From assembly GCF_003627035.1 (NCBI RefSeq), contig NZ_CP032626.1:310001-374000 (forward strand): a stretch of DNA of 64,000 bases, read 5' to 3'. Both the position numbers and the translations under genes were made by a program. The stretch comes from Apilactobacillus bombintestini (lineage in GTDB: Bacteria; Bacillota; Bacilli; Lactobacillales; Lactobacillaceae). Positions 52,729 to 61,848 of this stretch are shown here, in pieces; position 1 is the stretch's first letter; every line of letters starts with the position of its first letter. Under the pieces are notes generated by a model. The model had not been told where the DNA came from and made no database searches. It saw nothing but the letters and a program-made list of their open reading frames with translations.

Positions 52729-52848
52729 GGATAAGCCTGTGAAGTTGGAATTGAATCCGCACAGGCTTTTTTATACGTGAGAAAGAAGCCGGTACAGATG
52801 CGCTTAATGATTGCATCAAGTCGCATCCGTATTAACTAATGCGACTTA

Positions 52849-52902
52849 TTATGACCAGCTTTGCCAACGAGAGTGAATATCATTTTTAAATACATTCTTC
52901 AT
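52849..52902 (-). CDS. Leader peptide with two Trp codons
   Basis: A 17-residue reading frame, MKNVFKNDIHSRWQSWS, with AAAGGAG ten bases before ATG and only about 27 bases from the predicted transcript start. Trp codons are residues 13 and 16; two stop codons (TAA TAA) follow directly. The first hairpin arm begins two bases after the stop, so a ribosome stalled at either Trp codon would cover it. This is the arrangement of ribosome-mediated attenuation leaders such as TrpL. Confidence 0.75.
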   Translation of the reverse strand: MKNVFKNDIHSRWQSWS

Positions 52903-52935
52903 TGGAATCTTTCTCCTTTCAAATAACTTATTTTA

Positions 52936-52964
52936 ATTCTAAGTTTTAAGAAAATAATTGTCAA
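52936..52964 (-). promoter_or_regulatory. Promoter of the tryptophan leader and trpXYZ operon
   Basis: A perfect TTGACA and TAGAAT separated by 17 bases on the minus strand. Confidence 0.8.
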
Positions 52965-52981
52965 GAACTTATACTATGTAA

Positions 52982-53012
52982 TAAAAAAGAGCACCCGCAG
53001 GCGCTCTTTGGT
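52982..53012 (-). terminator. Terminator of the APC permease gene
   Basis: AAAGAGCGCC/GGTGCTCTTT with a short loop and T run on the minus strand. Confidence 0.85.
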
Positions 53013-53018
53013 TTTATT

Positions 53019-54659
53019 TTATTTGTCTTCTTTATCTTCCTTAGTTGGTTCTTCTTCAAATGCGTCTAAGTTTATTTGGTCATTGACCATCTTAGCATTG
53101 TGAAGATCGGTACTTACCATTGAACTGGAAATTCCCCATCTGTAGAAAGCAAGGGAAACAATAATGATAACGACGAAGTCTAATGGATATGGAATCCAGT
53201 TACGACCGCCGAATGGGGCAGAACCCACATATGACATTACTGAAATAAAGATTAAGTAACCAATCATCCAGAAACTACCGGAGAATTGATTTCTTGTTTT
53301 CTTCCAGTTGGTCTTCCATTCAAAGTAGAAGTAGAATGGTAGACCTAGTAAAATTACAAGAATAACTTTAACAGTAGTTGGCCACATTGCCCAGTAAGCA
53401 GCTAAACTGGCTAATACGAAGGCTAATGGAGCAATGATTTGTAGCATCTTCATACGAATAGGACGTTTGAAGTTAGGTGCCATCTTTCTCAATGATGTTA
53501 CAGTAACAGGACCTGTTAAGTAAGCAATCAAAGTAGAAGTGGAGATAACACTAGCAAGTGTACCCCAACTTCTAAATAGGGCAACTAATAACACACTAAT
53601 AATCATGTTAACTACCATTGCAATTCTTGGGACACCCCAACGTTTGTTGACTTTACCTAAGAATTTAGGCATATGTTCGTTTTGAACCATGGCAGCCAAT
53701 GTACGACTGGTTTGAGCCACGAAGGAAACACCGGTACCAAATGGTGAAACGAAAGCATCAAAGTATAGCAATACGGCTAACCAGTGTAGTCCTAACATAA
53801 TTGCTAGATCAGCAAATGGTGATTCGAAGTTAACACCATGCCAACCAACTTTAGCTAGAACTGATGGTTCTACAGCACTAATGAAAGTGAATTGTAGTAG
53901 CACGTAAATTACAATACTGATAGCTAATGAAATGGTAATACCTAAACCGATATTACGTTTAGGATTTTTAATTTCTTTTCCCATATTAATAACTACTTGG
54001 AAGGCATTGTAAGAGAAAATAATACCTGAAGCAGTAGTAGCTGAGAAAATAGCTGCACTACCGTAAGGCATGAAGCCTTGTGAAGTAAAGTTTCCACCGT
54101 GGAAACCAGATAGTAGCAACATTACGACAGTAAGTAGCGGAATTCCTAGTTTGAAAATTGAAATAAAACTAGTGAATTTAGCTAGTAAATTAACAGACCA
54201 ATAATTTAATAGCGTGAAGACTAATATGAAAAGAAAAACGACAAATAAACCTAGATTAGATATTTCACCATTAATTAGGAAACCGTGAGTCCAATGAGCC
54301 CACTTCCATGGCCATGATCCCATGTATTGAACCGCAGCAACGGCTTCAATAGGAATCAAAGTAACTAATGACACCCAGTTTGACCAGGCGGCAATAAAAC
54401 CTAATAGTGACCCGTGGGTGTATTGAGCATATTTACTCATTCCACCACTTTCGGGGAACATTGAACCTAATTCAATGTAGTTAAAGGCGATAGCACCAAT
54501 AACCAAGGCACCGATAATCCATGATAGGATAGCGGCAGGTCCGGCAACACGGGAAGCTTCCCATGAACCGAATAGCCAACCGGAACCGATGATTGAACTA
54601 AGTCCTAACATTACAATTTGAAATAAACCTACTTTTCTTGATTTCTTATTTTTTTTCAT
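53019..54659 (-). CDS. APC-family amino acid permease
   Basis: A 546-residue permease with about 12-14 helices. IVMLGLSSIIGSGWLFGSW is the first helix with the unwound GSG substrate loop, and FNYIELGSMFPESGGMSKYAQYTHG is the family loop that follows helix 2. The cytoplasmic tail is acidic (EEEPTKEDKEDK). Substrate unknown; an amino acid or polyamine is likely. It is upstream of, and in the same direction as, the tryptophan leader, but a terminator separates them. ATG has AAGGAG upstream and a TTTACA-17-TAGTAT promoter. Confidence 0.88.
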   Translation of the reverse strand: MKKNKKSRKVGLFQIVMLGLSSIIGSGWLFGSWEASRVAGPAAILSWIIGALVIGAIAFNYIELGSMFPESGGMSKYAQYTHGSLLGFIAAWSNWVSLVTLIPIEAVAAVQYMGSWPWKWAHWTHGFLINGEISNLGLFVVFLFILVFTLLNYWSVNLLAKFTSFISIFKLGIPLLTVVMLLLSGFHGGNFTSQGFMPYGSAAIFSATTASGIIFSYNAFQVVINMGKEIKNPKRNIGLGITISLAISIVIYVLLQFTFISAVEPSVLAKVGWHGVNFESPFADLAIMLGLHWLAVLLYFDAFVSPFGTGVSFVAQTSRTLAAMVQNEHMPKFLGKVNKRWGVPRIAMVVNMIISVLLVALFRSWGTLASVISTSTLIAYLTGPVTVTSLRKMAPNFKRPIRMKMLQIIAPLAFVLASLAAYWAMWPTTVKVILVILLGLPFYFYFEWKTNWKKTRNQFSGSFWMIGYLIFISVMSYVGSAPFGGRNWIPYPLDFVVIIIVSLAFYRWGISSSMVSTDLHNAKMVNDQINLDAFEEEPTKEDKEDK

Positions 54660-54684
54660 AAAACTCCTTTCATGGTCTTTCAGT

Positions 54685-54713
54685 ATACTAACAAAAATAC
54701 CTTTCCATGTAAA
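54685..54713 (-). promoter_or_regulatory. Promoter of the APC permease gene
   Basis: TTTACA and TAGTAT with a 17-base spacer on the minus strand. Confidence 0.6.
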
Positions 54714-54827
54714 ATGTTTAAAGACCTACCATGACAAAGGTTTACATGCTTATGGGCATGATAATAACGTTTGTTAGCTCTTAAAAAATAATTAAAAATA
54801 AGAATAATTTAGGACTAAAATCCACTA

Positions 54828-55199
54828 TTATTCGCGAATTTCAATTACATTATTTTCGGGATCATTTATGAAAAGAGAGTTCATCATTCCATTACTACCG
54901 TGAACCTTCTTGGGCCCATCGATAATGTTAACGCCATAATTGGCTAAATGTGAACTTAAATCTTCCAAAGAATCCTTAACAGTGATGCAAAAACTATTAG
55001 CACCCGGAGTGGGGTTAGCCGGTGTATCACTGTTCCTTTCCGCTGGAAGAAAAATCAATTTTTGCTTGCCTAGTTGAAGTTCTAACAAGTTGTCAGTGAA
55101 TTCAACAATAGGTAAATCTAAAACTTCATGGTAAAAACGCATGCATAGTTTTAAATCTTGGGCAAAAATTACTATATGATCAATGTCTTTGACCTTCAT
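54828..55199 (-). CDS. VOC-superfamily (glyoxalase/dioxygenase-fold) protein
   Basis: A 123-residue single-domain protein. IDHIVIFAQDLKLCMRFYHEVLDLPI is the first beta-alpha-beta unit (landmark only), with the metal-ligand His; Glu in LLELQLG and Glu in NVIEIRE complete the usual metal site. Substrate unknown; close relatives are annotated as lactoylglutathione-lyase-like. ATG at 55199 (MKVKDIDHIVIF) is chosen since AAAGGA lies nine bases upstream; earlier ATG codons overlap the ribosome site or lack one. Confidence 0.82.
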   Translation of the reverse strand: MKVKDIDHIVIFAQDLKLCMRFYHEVLDLPIVEFTDNLLELQLGKQKLIFLPAERNSDTPANPTPGANSFCITVKDSLEDLSSHLANYGVNIIDGPKKVHGSNGMMNSLFINDPENNVIEIRE

Positions 55200-55290
55200 T
55201 CCTACCATTCCTTTTAAAAATTTTTTCAAAGTCAATTATACCATTATATAGAGAAGTGAGTAATTTAAAATGCATAGTTTAGTATAAAAA

Positions 55291-55320
55291 TTGACTAGGA
55301 AACCAAAAATGTGTTAATTT
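55291..55320 (+). promoter_or_regulatory. Promoter of the ABC-F gene
   Basis: TTGACT, 18-base spacer, and an extended -10 (TGTTAATTT). Confidence 0.5.
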
Positions 55321-55366
55321 TATATCTATATATATGTACAAGTTCGGTAAAAAAGGAGAAAAAACG

Positions 55367-56950
55367 GTGGCTTTATTAGACGTAGAAAATATAAGCATGG
55401 GTTTTGCCGACAAGAAACTATATGACGAAGCTAGTTTTACCTTAAATAAAGGTGAACATATGGGGATTGTTGGTCAAAATGGTGTAGGTAAATCTACACT
55501 GATTAAAATTATCACCGGAGTAGAATTACCTATTTCCGGTTCTGTTAGATGGCAAAATAATGTCAGTGTTGGATATTTAGACCAATATGCTGACATTCCA
55601 GAAGGTATGACTTTAATTGAATTCTTGCATACAGCATATAAAGGTTTATACCAAAAAGCTGATCATATGCAAAAGCTATATGATGAATATGCAGAATCAT
55701 TTGATGATAAGTTATTAGAACAAGCTGGTCGTATTCAAGAAGAACTAGAAGCTAAAAACTTCTATGATATTGAAACTGAAATTGAACGAGTAATTACTGG
55801 TTTAGGTCTAGACGATGTTAAGAGAGACCAAGCTATTGCTAATATGTCTGGTGGACAACGTTCAAAGATTATTTTAGCTAAGTTAATTCTAGAAGATCCT
55901 GACGTTATCTTACTTGATGAACCTACTAACTACTTAGATACTGCACATATTTCTTGGTTGGAAGAATACCTTAATAATTTCAGAGGTGCAGTTATGGTTA
56001 TCTCTCATGATTACGATTTTCTAGAAAAGGTTACTAACTGTATTGTAAATATCGCTTTCGGTAAAATTACTAAATACCGTGGTGATTTCCAATCTGCTAT
56101 GCGTCAACGTGCTGAACGTGAAAAAGCACAACAACGTGAATATGATAAGCAACAAGTAGAAATTGAAAAGGCCAAAGCCTTCATTAGAAAGAACAAGGCT
56201 GGTTCTCGTTCTACTATGGCGAAGTCACGTGAAAAGATGCTATCGCATATGGAATTGGTTGATCCACCTTCAACTAACATTCATGCATCCTTTAACTTCC
56301 CATACGAAGATACTGGTTCACAAAATGCTTTAGTGGTGGATGAATTATCAGTTGGATATGACAAGCCACTATTGAAACCAGTTAGCTTCTCAGTTAATAC
56401 GGATGAAAAAGTTGGATTCCAAGGATTTAACGGGGTAGGTAAGTCTACTTTAATTAAATCTATTTTAGGTATTTTGGAACCTAAGGGTGGTAAAGCTACT
56501 TTCTCACCATCTGCTAAAGTTAGTTACTTTAGTCAAGATTTAGTATGGAGTAACGATAAAGAAACTCCACTACAAATCATTCAAAACAAATATCCTAAGT
56601 TGGAACAAAAACCTATCCGTACTAAGTTAGCTAAATGTGGTTTGGATTCAGCTAATGCATCTAAACCTATTGGTGAACTATCCGGGGGAGAACAAACTAA
56701 GGTTAAGTTGGCTATGCTAGAATTTACTCCAAGTAACTTCTTGATCATGGACGAACCTACTAACCACTTGGATGATGAAACTAAGGAATCATTAAAACAA
56801 GCTATTAACAATTTCCCTGGTAATGCAATTATCGTATCTCACGAAACTAGTTTCTATAACGGTCTAGTAGATAAAGTATTAGATGTTGAAAAACTAAGTC
56901 TACGTGATAAAGATGAAATTGAAAAAGCTCAAGGACAAAGCAATTCATAA
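55367..56950 (+). CDS. ABC-F ATPase, ribosome-associated type, GTG start
   Basis: A 527-residue soluble protein with two ABC domains and no membrane part. Domain 1: Walker A GQNGVGKST, signature MSGGQRSK, Walker B ILLDEPTNYLD. Domain 2: GFNGVGKST, LSGGEQTK, LIMDEPTNHLD. Between them (residues about 240-310) is the basic helical P-site linker. It belongs to the YbiT/YkpA group, which acts on ribosomes; antibiotic protection is not implied. GTG is chosen, eight bases after AAAGGAG; an ATG 33 bases upstream lacks a ribosome site. Confidence 0.9.
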   Translation: MALLDVENISMGFADKKLYDEASFTLNKGEHMGIVGQNGVGKSTLIKIITGVELPISGSVRWQNNVSVGYLDQYADIPEGMTLIEFLHTAYKGLYQKADHMQKLYDEYAESFDDKLLEQAGRIQEELEAKNFYDIETEIERVITGLGLDDVKRDQAIANMSGGQRSKIILAKLILEDPDVILLDEPTNYLDTAHISWLEEYLNNFRGAVMVISHDYDFLEKVTNCIVNIAFGKITKYRGDFQSAMRQRAEREKAQQREYDKQQVEIEKAKAFIRKNKAGSRSTMAKSREKMLSHMELVDPPSTNIHASFNFPYEDTGSQNALVVDELSVGYDKPLLKPVSFSVNTDEKVGFQGFNGVGKSTLIKSILGILEPKGGKATFSPSAKVSYFSQDLVWSNDKETPLQIIQNKYPKLEQKPIRTKLAKCGLDSANASKPIGELSGGEQTKVKLAMLEFTPSNFLIMDEPTNHLDDETKESLKQAINNFPGNAIIVSHETSFYNGLVDKVLDVEKLSLRDKDEIEKAQGQSNS

Positions 56951-56954
56951 AATA

Positions 56955-56993
56955 AAAAGCACTAAGTTGTTTATCAACTTAGTGCTTTTTTTA
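56955..56993. terminator. Bidirectional terminator
   Basis: AAAAAGCACTAAGTTG/CAACTTAGTGCTTTTT, perfect, loop TTTAT. Confidence 0.95.
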
Positions 56994-56996
56994 TTT

Positions 56997-57806
56997 TTAA
57001 TTGAAGTTACTATGATTATCAGCATAATCATTCATAAATGATTTGGCATCACTATATGAGGCGAATTGACTGATGATAGTAATATCTTTTTTCTTTCTTC
57101 CTTGGTTGGAATAAAAGACATGTTTTACTAAGAAATATTCTTTAATATCGTCTAGGGGACGAGATTCGTTGTTACGTACGTAAATTTGTAAGTAAATGTG
57201 TTGATTGGATATTTCTAATTCGCGTTTTGCTAGTTTAATGTAGTCACGTGAATTTAATTGTGATTCACGGGGATGTTTTTCTGCCAAAACATTATCGTTT
57301 TGACAGAAGTAAACGAAGAACCAGTAAACGTTAGCGGCAAATAAGAATAATGCAAAACAGTTTCTAAATAGAGTAGGTAGGAATAAAGCATTGTTACCTA
57401 AAGCTCTTGCATCAATGATGAATTTAAAATCGATTAAACTTTCTAGGTTAGTAGCTAACAAACAAACGGTGAATACAATAATCCAAACGAATTTGTATAA
57501 CTTGATTAGTTGGCGCCAGAAGTTATGGTGAAGATTATCCAAGTAGGGATGATGCATAGAAGCTTCTGAAACTAAAAATAAAATGACAGAAATAATTACA
57601 CATAATAATGGAATTTTATAGCTAGTTATTAGATAAAAGACACTTAATAGGAAGTTATTCATTGAACTAGTTAGAAAAGAGGGAACTCGATAACCAAAAA
57701 TTTCTAGAATAACTACGATTAAAGCACCTTCACGGAATAAATTAATAAAACGTTCTACATTATTGCTGTTAGTACGATTTAAAACAATATTATATACATT
57801 TTGCAT
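56997..57806 (-). CDS. Hypothetical membrane protein, 269 residues
   Basis: Not recognised. Four hydrophobic helices are at about residues 26-42, 50-80, 103-122 and 145-168, followed by a soluble 100-residue C-terminal domain with QHIYLQIYVRN and KKKDITIISQFASYSDAKSF. The last part weakly resembles the strand-helix pattern of the SPOR-like protein at 49.4 kb, but I would not rely on it. AAGGAG precedes ATG. Single gene. Confidence 0.65.
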   Translation of the reverse strand: MQNVYNIVLNRTNSNNVERFINLFREGALIVVILEIFGYRVPSFLTSSMNNFLLSVFYLITSYKIPLLCVIISVILFLVSEASMHHPYLDNLHHNFWRQLIKLYKFVWIIVFTVCLLATNLESLIDFKFIIDARALGNNALFLPTLFRNCFALFLFAANVYWFFVYFCQNDNVLAEKHPRESQLNSRDYIKLAKRELEISNQHIYLQIYVRNNESRPLDDIKEYFLVKHVFYSNQGRKKKDITIISQFASYSDAKSFMNDYADNHSNFN

Positions 57807-57886
57807 GATTTTGTTACTCCTTTAGTTCAGTAAGATAGTTATACCACGAAAAGATAATAATAAACATTAAAATTTTATAAAAATAT

Positions 57887-57922
57887 AAAAAAAGATGACC
57901 TTATTTAAGGCCATCTCTTTTT
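57887..57922 (-). terminator. Terminator of the prolyl iminopeptidase gene
   Basis: AGATGGCCTT/AAGGTCATCT (one G-T) with a T run on the minus strand. Confidence 0.8.
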
Positions 57923-57926
57923 GGTT

Positions 57927-58838
57927 TTATTTGTTAAAAGTATCGTTTTCTACTTCACGCATGAAAGTAGCTAAATGATCGTAGTAAACTGGAGCATTAT
58001 CAATCATGTGATGGTGACCAGCATTAGGTGTAGATACGAATTTAGCATTAGGAATCATCTTAGCCATACGCTTACCAGTAGCAACAGGCATGGATTCATG
58101 TTCACCATAAGTTACTAGGGTAGGAACGTGGTTTTCTTTTAGATGATCAGTGTTGTGCCATTCACCTAATTTACCAGTGATAACGAATTCATTGTCACCT
58201 TGGAACTTGTGGTAAATATCTGGGTTAGAAACATCCACTAAATGATCTAGTTTAGAAGGTTGTTTACGGTCAATGTAGCCTTTGTTTAATTTATCCACAT
58301 CAGCTTGGTAACGAGCATTGTCGTAATCATTGTTTGCTTCGCACTTCTTCATGAAGTCTAATTCGTCAGGAGCGAATTCTTTTTCACGAATTTCGTCTAA
58401 GTGAGCAGTGTAATCATCGATGTCATCTACCATTGAAGAAATGATAGCACCTTTTAGATGTTCACCGTAGCGTTGTGCATATAGTTGAACTAATACACCA
58501 CCCCAAGATTGACCGATTAAGTAGAAGTTATCTAAGCCAAGTTTTTGACGAACTTCTTCTACTTCATCAACGAAGTAATCGTAAGTTAAGTATTTGTCAG
58601 CAATCTTAGGATCAGAAAAGTCAGGAGTGTCAGAATACCATGAACCTAATTGATCATAGTAGGTAACAGCTACGTCTAATCCTTGTTTCTTAAGTTCATC
58701 AGCAGTATTTTCCCAGTATTCATGAGTTCCACCAGGGCCACCGTGTAAGGCTAAAAGATTAATTTTTCCTTCACCAGAAGTGTGAGTCCATAAATGGTAA
58801 CCATTATCTAGGGTAATAATTTTTGTTTGTTGTTTCAT
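57927..58838 (-). CDS. Prolyl iminopeptidase/proline-specific aminopeptidase
   Basis: Alpha/beta hydrolase of 303 residues releasing N-terminal proline from peptides. HGGPGGTHEYW is the oxyanion segment, GQSWGG holds nucleophile S111, and AGHHHMID the catalytic His. The acid is expected in YGEHESMP, where Glu appears in place of the usual Asp. AGGG stands before ATG. It lies 37 bases downstream of pepX on the same strand, and the two cooperate on proline-rich peptides such as those from casein or gluten. Confidence 0.88.
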   Translation of the reverse strand: MKQQTKIITLDNGYHLWTHTSGEGKINLLALHGGPGGTHEYWENTADELKKQGLDVAVTYYDQLGSWYSDTPDFSDPKIADKYLTYDYFVDEVEEVRQKLGLDNFYLIGQSWGGVLVQLYAQRYGEHLKGAIISSMVDDIDDYTAHLDEIREKEFAPDELDFMKKCEANNDYDNARYQADVDKLNKGYIDRKQPSKLDHLVDVSNPDIYHKFQGDNEFVITGKLGEWHNTDHLKENHVPTLVTYGEHESMPVATGKRMAKMIPNAKFVSTPNAGHHHMIDNAPVYYDHLATFMREVENDTFNK

Positions 58839-58875
58839 TACAGTTCCCTCATTTCTATTTAATTTATTTTTAATA

Positions 58876-61293
58876 TTAAACTTCTTTTACAGGGAGTTCA
58901 ATAGTAGAATTTGCTAAATCTACAGTATAGTTAATATCTTGATTGCCACGAATACTCTTGTCAAAGTCAGTAGCATAGATAATAACTGCTAATTGATGAC
59001 CAGCTTTTAGATGATAGAAGTTAGGTTGTAGGTCAAATTCTACATCATATAATTCATTAGCTGTTAATTCGTCTACTTGGAAGTTGCTGCGACGATTTTG
59101 CATGTTGATATGACCTTCAGAAATCTTTTGGAAAGGTGTCTTGTGACTGTTTAACTTAAATTCACGTAATGAATCTTCACGCCATAAGTAACCTTCGTTG
59201 ATTTTATGATGATCTACAGGTAGTGGATTATCGGATAAGCGGTAATCTTCACTGTAATCAACTAATTGACAGCTAAGCATTCCAAAGTTTTGTGAAGAAG
59301 CAGCGGATAACTTAACATGTACTTTTCCATCAATGTATAAGTCTTTATCGCTTGGATCTAATTTGATTAGTAAACGATTGTTGCTTAATTCATCGTTGGA
59401 GTCAGCCATTACTAAATCATGTTGCCACTTCTTAGTATTTAGGCAATACTTATCGAAGTTTTCTTCGGATAAGTAGTCATTGAATTGAACTGGTCCGGAT
59501 ACTTCTTGATGATCATTGTAAGGGCGGTTAAGTGAAATTTCTTTCATATCGTCGCCTTCATCAAAGCTATCCCAAGTGTTCCATTCTTGTTCTTTAGTAT
59601 TATCTTGAATTAAGATATCAGGAATTAATTCATCGGCCTTGTTGTCAACATCTAATAATTTGTTAGTGAACCACAAGTTAACCATATCGGTGAAATCTAA
59701 TGATTGAAAGGCATTGATATAGATGTGTTGACCTTGGTGTAGAATCAATTTCTTATTAATTTTTAGAGGCTCTAATGCATGCCATAAGTTAGCAACGTTA
59801 ATAGGTTTAACATTTTCATCATTTAAACCATGTACTAACATCATGTCAGCCTTGATGTTTTTAACATCTTTTAGATAGTTACGAGCATCCCAGAAAGTGT
59901 TGTAATCACCAGATTTACGATCTTGTTCCTTAGAGATGTTGTTTAATTCTTCTTGCCAAGCTTTTTTACTTTGGTAATAATCTAGAGCTGATTTCTTACG
60001 ACTGAAAGTTTCAGTAGCTAATACATCAGCATCTTCACCTTGGAAACCACCAGGAGCCATAACTAAACCATTTTCACGGTAATAGTCATACCAGTTGGAA
60101 ATAGCGGCTTCAGCTACACAAGCCTTTAAGCCTTCCACACCAGTAGTAGCAGCGGCAATTTGTAAAGTACCTAAGTAAGAACGACCGGTCATAGCAACGT
60201 TACCATTGCTCCAGTAAGCTTCAATACTATTGTTATCAGTACGGTTAGTGAAGGCGGTACGTTTACCAGTTAACCATTCAATAATGGATTTAGTAGAAAT
60301 GGTTTCATCTACATCGCCTGTAGTACGGAAACCGTCAGATTCATAAGTACCGATACCAGCGGCGTAGACGACGGCAAAACCACGAGCCAAGAAGTAATCA
60401 TTTAAAGTGTATGATTGTTCACGGCTAAAGGTTTGTTCTGATTTTCTAGTCTTACCTTGTACTTCACGTGGCTTAGGTAGTGATTCATGTTTGTGTTTGT
60501 AGGAAACACTAGATAAAGAAAGATTGTTAGGTTCTTTATGTTGTAATCCACAATCCACACTGTGAGTTAATTTTTCACCGTCTTTATCGTTAGTTCCTTG
60601 GTTGTAAGGACTAGCAGTGAAAATAACGGGAACGGGTTTCTTATTACTTTCTTTAGGACGAATAATTTCAGCCTTTAGTAAATCTAATTTGCCGTCATGG
60701 TCAGTATCTTGAGGTGATTCAACGTAAACCACTTCACGGATAAGATCATTGGTATTGTATACGGGCATACTCTTACCGTTGAATATTAATGGCTTAGTAA
60801 ATTGATTGTAGTTTTGAGCAAAGTAACCTTCACTGGCTAAATCATCGATTAAAGTAACTCCGTATTTAGTGTGAGTATTTAATAATAAATACCAAGCGCA
60901 AGTTACATCCATGATGTTCATAGGATCATGAACTTTAGCAATTGGAAGATTTAAATTGTTCATCTTAGTAATAGAGTTATCAATTAAAAAGTCTTCGCCC
61001 ACTTGGAAATGTAGTAATTGCAATGCAATGTTGTAAAAAGCAATTTTAGAAAGTGGGGCGTTTTTATCTAAATAAGTTAGGGCATTTTCTTCAAAACTAG
61101 CTAACATTTGAGAAATCTTTTGTCCCTTGATAGCTAAGCTTTGGTCGCCTAAAGCAGTTATTAGAAAATGTTTTAATAAAGCAGATGGATTATCGATTTT
61201 ATCGGTTTCTTCATCTAAAAAGTGGATATCACGTAATTCTTTTTTCGCGATTTTTAAGTTATAATCCGCGATAGCATATTGATGATTTTTCAT
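58876..61293 (-). CDS. pepX: Xaa-Pro dipeptidyl-peptidase
   Basis: Cytoplasmic S15 peptidase of 805 residues removing X-Pro dipeptides. The N-terminal helical dimerisation domain (about residues 1-150) is followed by an alpha/beta hydrolase domain with S372 in GRSYLGT, D492 in HGLNDENVKP and H523 in HQGQHIY, then a C-terminal jelly roll. ATG at 61293 (MKNHQYAIADYN) is chosen: AGGAGG lies six bases upstream, while the two ATG codons before it abut or precede that site. It works with prolyl iminopeptidase. Confidence 0.95.
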   Translation of the reverse strand: MKNHQYAIADYNLKIAKKELRDIHFLDEETDKIDNPSALLKHFLITALGDQSLAIKGQKISQMLASFEENALTYLDKNAPLSKIAFYNIALQLLHFQVGEDFLIDNSITKMNNLNLPIAKVHDPMNIMDVTCAWYLLLNTHTKYGVTLIDDLASEGYFAQNYNQFTKPLIFNGKSMPVYNTNDLIREVVYVESPQDTDHDGKLDLLKAEIIRPKESNKKPVPVIFTASPYNQGTNDKDGEKLTHSVDCGLQHKEPNNLSLSSVSYKHKHESLPKPREVQGKTRKSEQTFSREQSYTLNDYFLARGFAVVYAAGIGTYESDGFRTTGDVDETISTKSIIEWLTGKRTAFTNRTDNNSIEAYWSNGNVAMTGRSYLGTLQIAAATTGVEGLKACVAEAAISNWYDYYRENGLVMAPGGFQGEDADVLATETFSRKKSALDYYQSKKAWQEELNNISKEQDRKSGDYNTFWDARNYLKDVKNIKADMMLVHGLNDENVKPINVANLWHALEPLKINKKLILHQGQHIYINAFQSLDFTDMVNLWFTNKLLDVDNKADELIPDILIQDNTKEQEWNTWDSFDEGDDMKEISLNRPYNDHQEVSGPVQFNDYLSEENFDKYCLNTKKWQHDLVMADSNDELSNNRLLIKLDPSDKDLYIDGKVHVKLSAASSQNFGMLSCQLVDYSEDYRLSDNPLPVDHHKINEGYLWREDSLREFKLNSHKTPFQKISEGHINMQNRRSNFQVDELTANELYDVEFDLQPNFYHLKAGHQLAVIIYATDFDKSIRGNQDINYTVDLANSTIELPVKEV

Positions 61294-61389
61294 GACCATC
61301 CTCCTATTCTTATGTAAATCCATTATAACAAATTAAAACAGAAGAAATACCGTAATTCCAATGAAAAGCTTAAGGCAATATTGACATCA

Positions 61390-61398
61390 TGCTATAAT
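61390..61398 (+). promoter_or_regulatory. Extended -10 promoter of the Nudix operon
   Basis: TGCTATAAT, a perfect extended -10, 31 bases before the start; the -35 region is poor. Confidence 0.6.
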
Positions 61399-61428
61399 AT
61401 ATACAAATGTTTCATAGGAGGAATGAAT

Positions 61429-61845
61429 ATGGCAACAGAAATCGACGGCGGAGCCTTGGTTTACAAAGTAGAAAACCACAAGCCCGTATATCTTTTAGAA
61501 AAAAGCGCTACTAGTGATTTTTGGGGATTTCCTAAGGGTCATGTAGAAGGCGATGAATCTTTAGAACAAACTGCTATTCGTGAAATTAAAGAAGAAACTA
61601 ACATCGATGCTAAAATTGATACTAATTACAGTGTGGATGCAGAATATGATATGAAAAATGGTAATCATAAAGTAGTTACTTTTTACACTTCTAAAGTAGA
61701 TGACCCTGCAGTTACTTTACAAAAAGAAGAAATTAGTGATTATGTATGGCAACCATATGAACAAGCTCGTAAAACCATTACCTATGACAACTTAAGAAAT
61801 GTTTTAGATCAAATTAATGATTACGTGGAAAAAAAGCTGGGATAG
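61429..61845 (+). CDS. Nudix hydrolase, Ap4A hydrolase-like
   Basis: A 138-residue Nudix protein. The box is GHVEGDESLEQT then AIREIKEETNI, matching Gx5Ex7REUxEExGU except that the final Gly is Asn. FWGFPKGHVE and the length point to the diadenosine-tetraphosphate hydrolase (NudA) group that cleaves dinucleoside polyphosphates formed under stress. ATG seven bases after AGGAGG is chosen. It is followed after three bases by a guanylate-kinase-like gene. Confidence 0.88.
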   Translation: MATEIDGGALVYKVENHKPVYLLEKSATSDFWGFPKGHVEGDESLEQTAIREIKEETNIDAKIDTNYSVDAEYDMKNGNHKVVTFYTSKVDDPAVTLQKEEISDYVWQPYEQARKTITYDNLRNVLDQINDYVEKKLG

Positions 61846-61848
61846 AAT

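Larger units (their letters stand above)
52689..52929 (-). promoter_or_regulatory. Tryptophan leader: attenuator RNA with alternative hairpins
   Basis: The 372 gene-free bases between trpX and the APC permease hold this leader plus the permease terminator. In transcript order: leader peptide (52902-52849); hairpin 1 AAGTCGCAT/ATGCGACTT (52847-52818); an alternative pairing ACGGATGCG (52830-52822) with CGCATCTGT (52802-52794); hairpin AAGCCTGTG/CACAGGCTT (52768-52733); a possible antiterminator joining CAGG..ATCC to GGAT..CCTG (52739-52713); and the terminator (52728-52689). Each arm is shared between neighbours, so one choice decides the next. No T-box core sequence is present. Confidence 0.75.

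Noticed and set aside
52733-52775. Plus-strand terminator (CACAGGCTTTTTT)
   Set aside because: It does look like a terminator when read on the plus strand, but no plus-strand gene ends nearby; the stem serves the minus-strand leader.
52689-52929. T-box or known riboswitch before trpX
   Set aside because: No T-box core (TGGnACC..CG) and no aptamer signature; the leader peptide with Trp codons explains the layout better.
54671-54726. GGTCTTT...AAAGACC inverted repeat around the APC permease promoter
   Set aside because: Only seven base pairs 39 bases apart; could be chance in AT-rich DNA.
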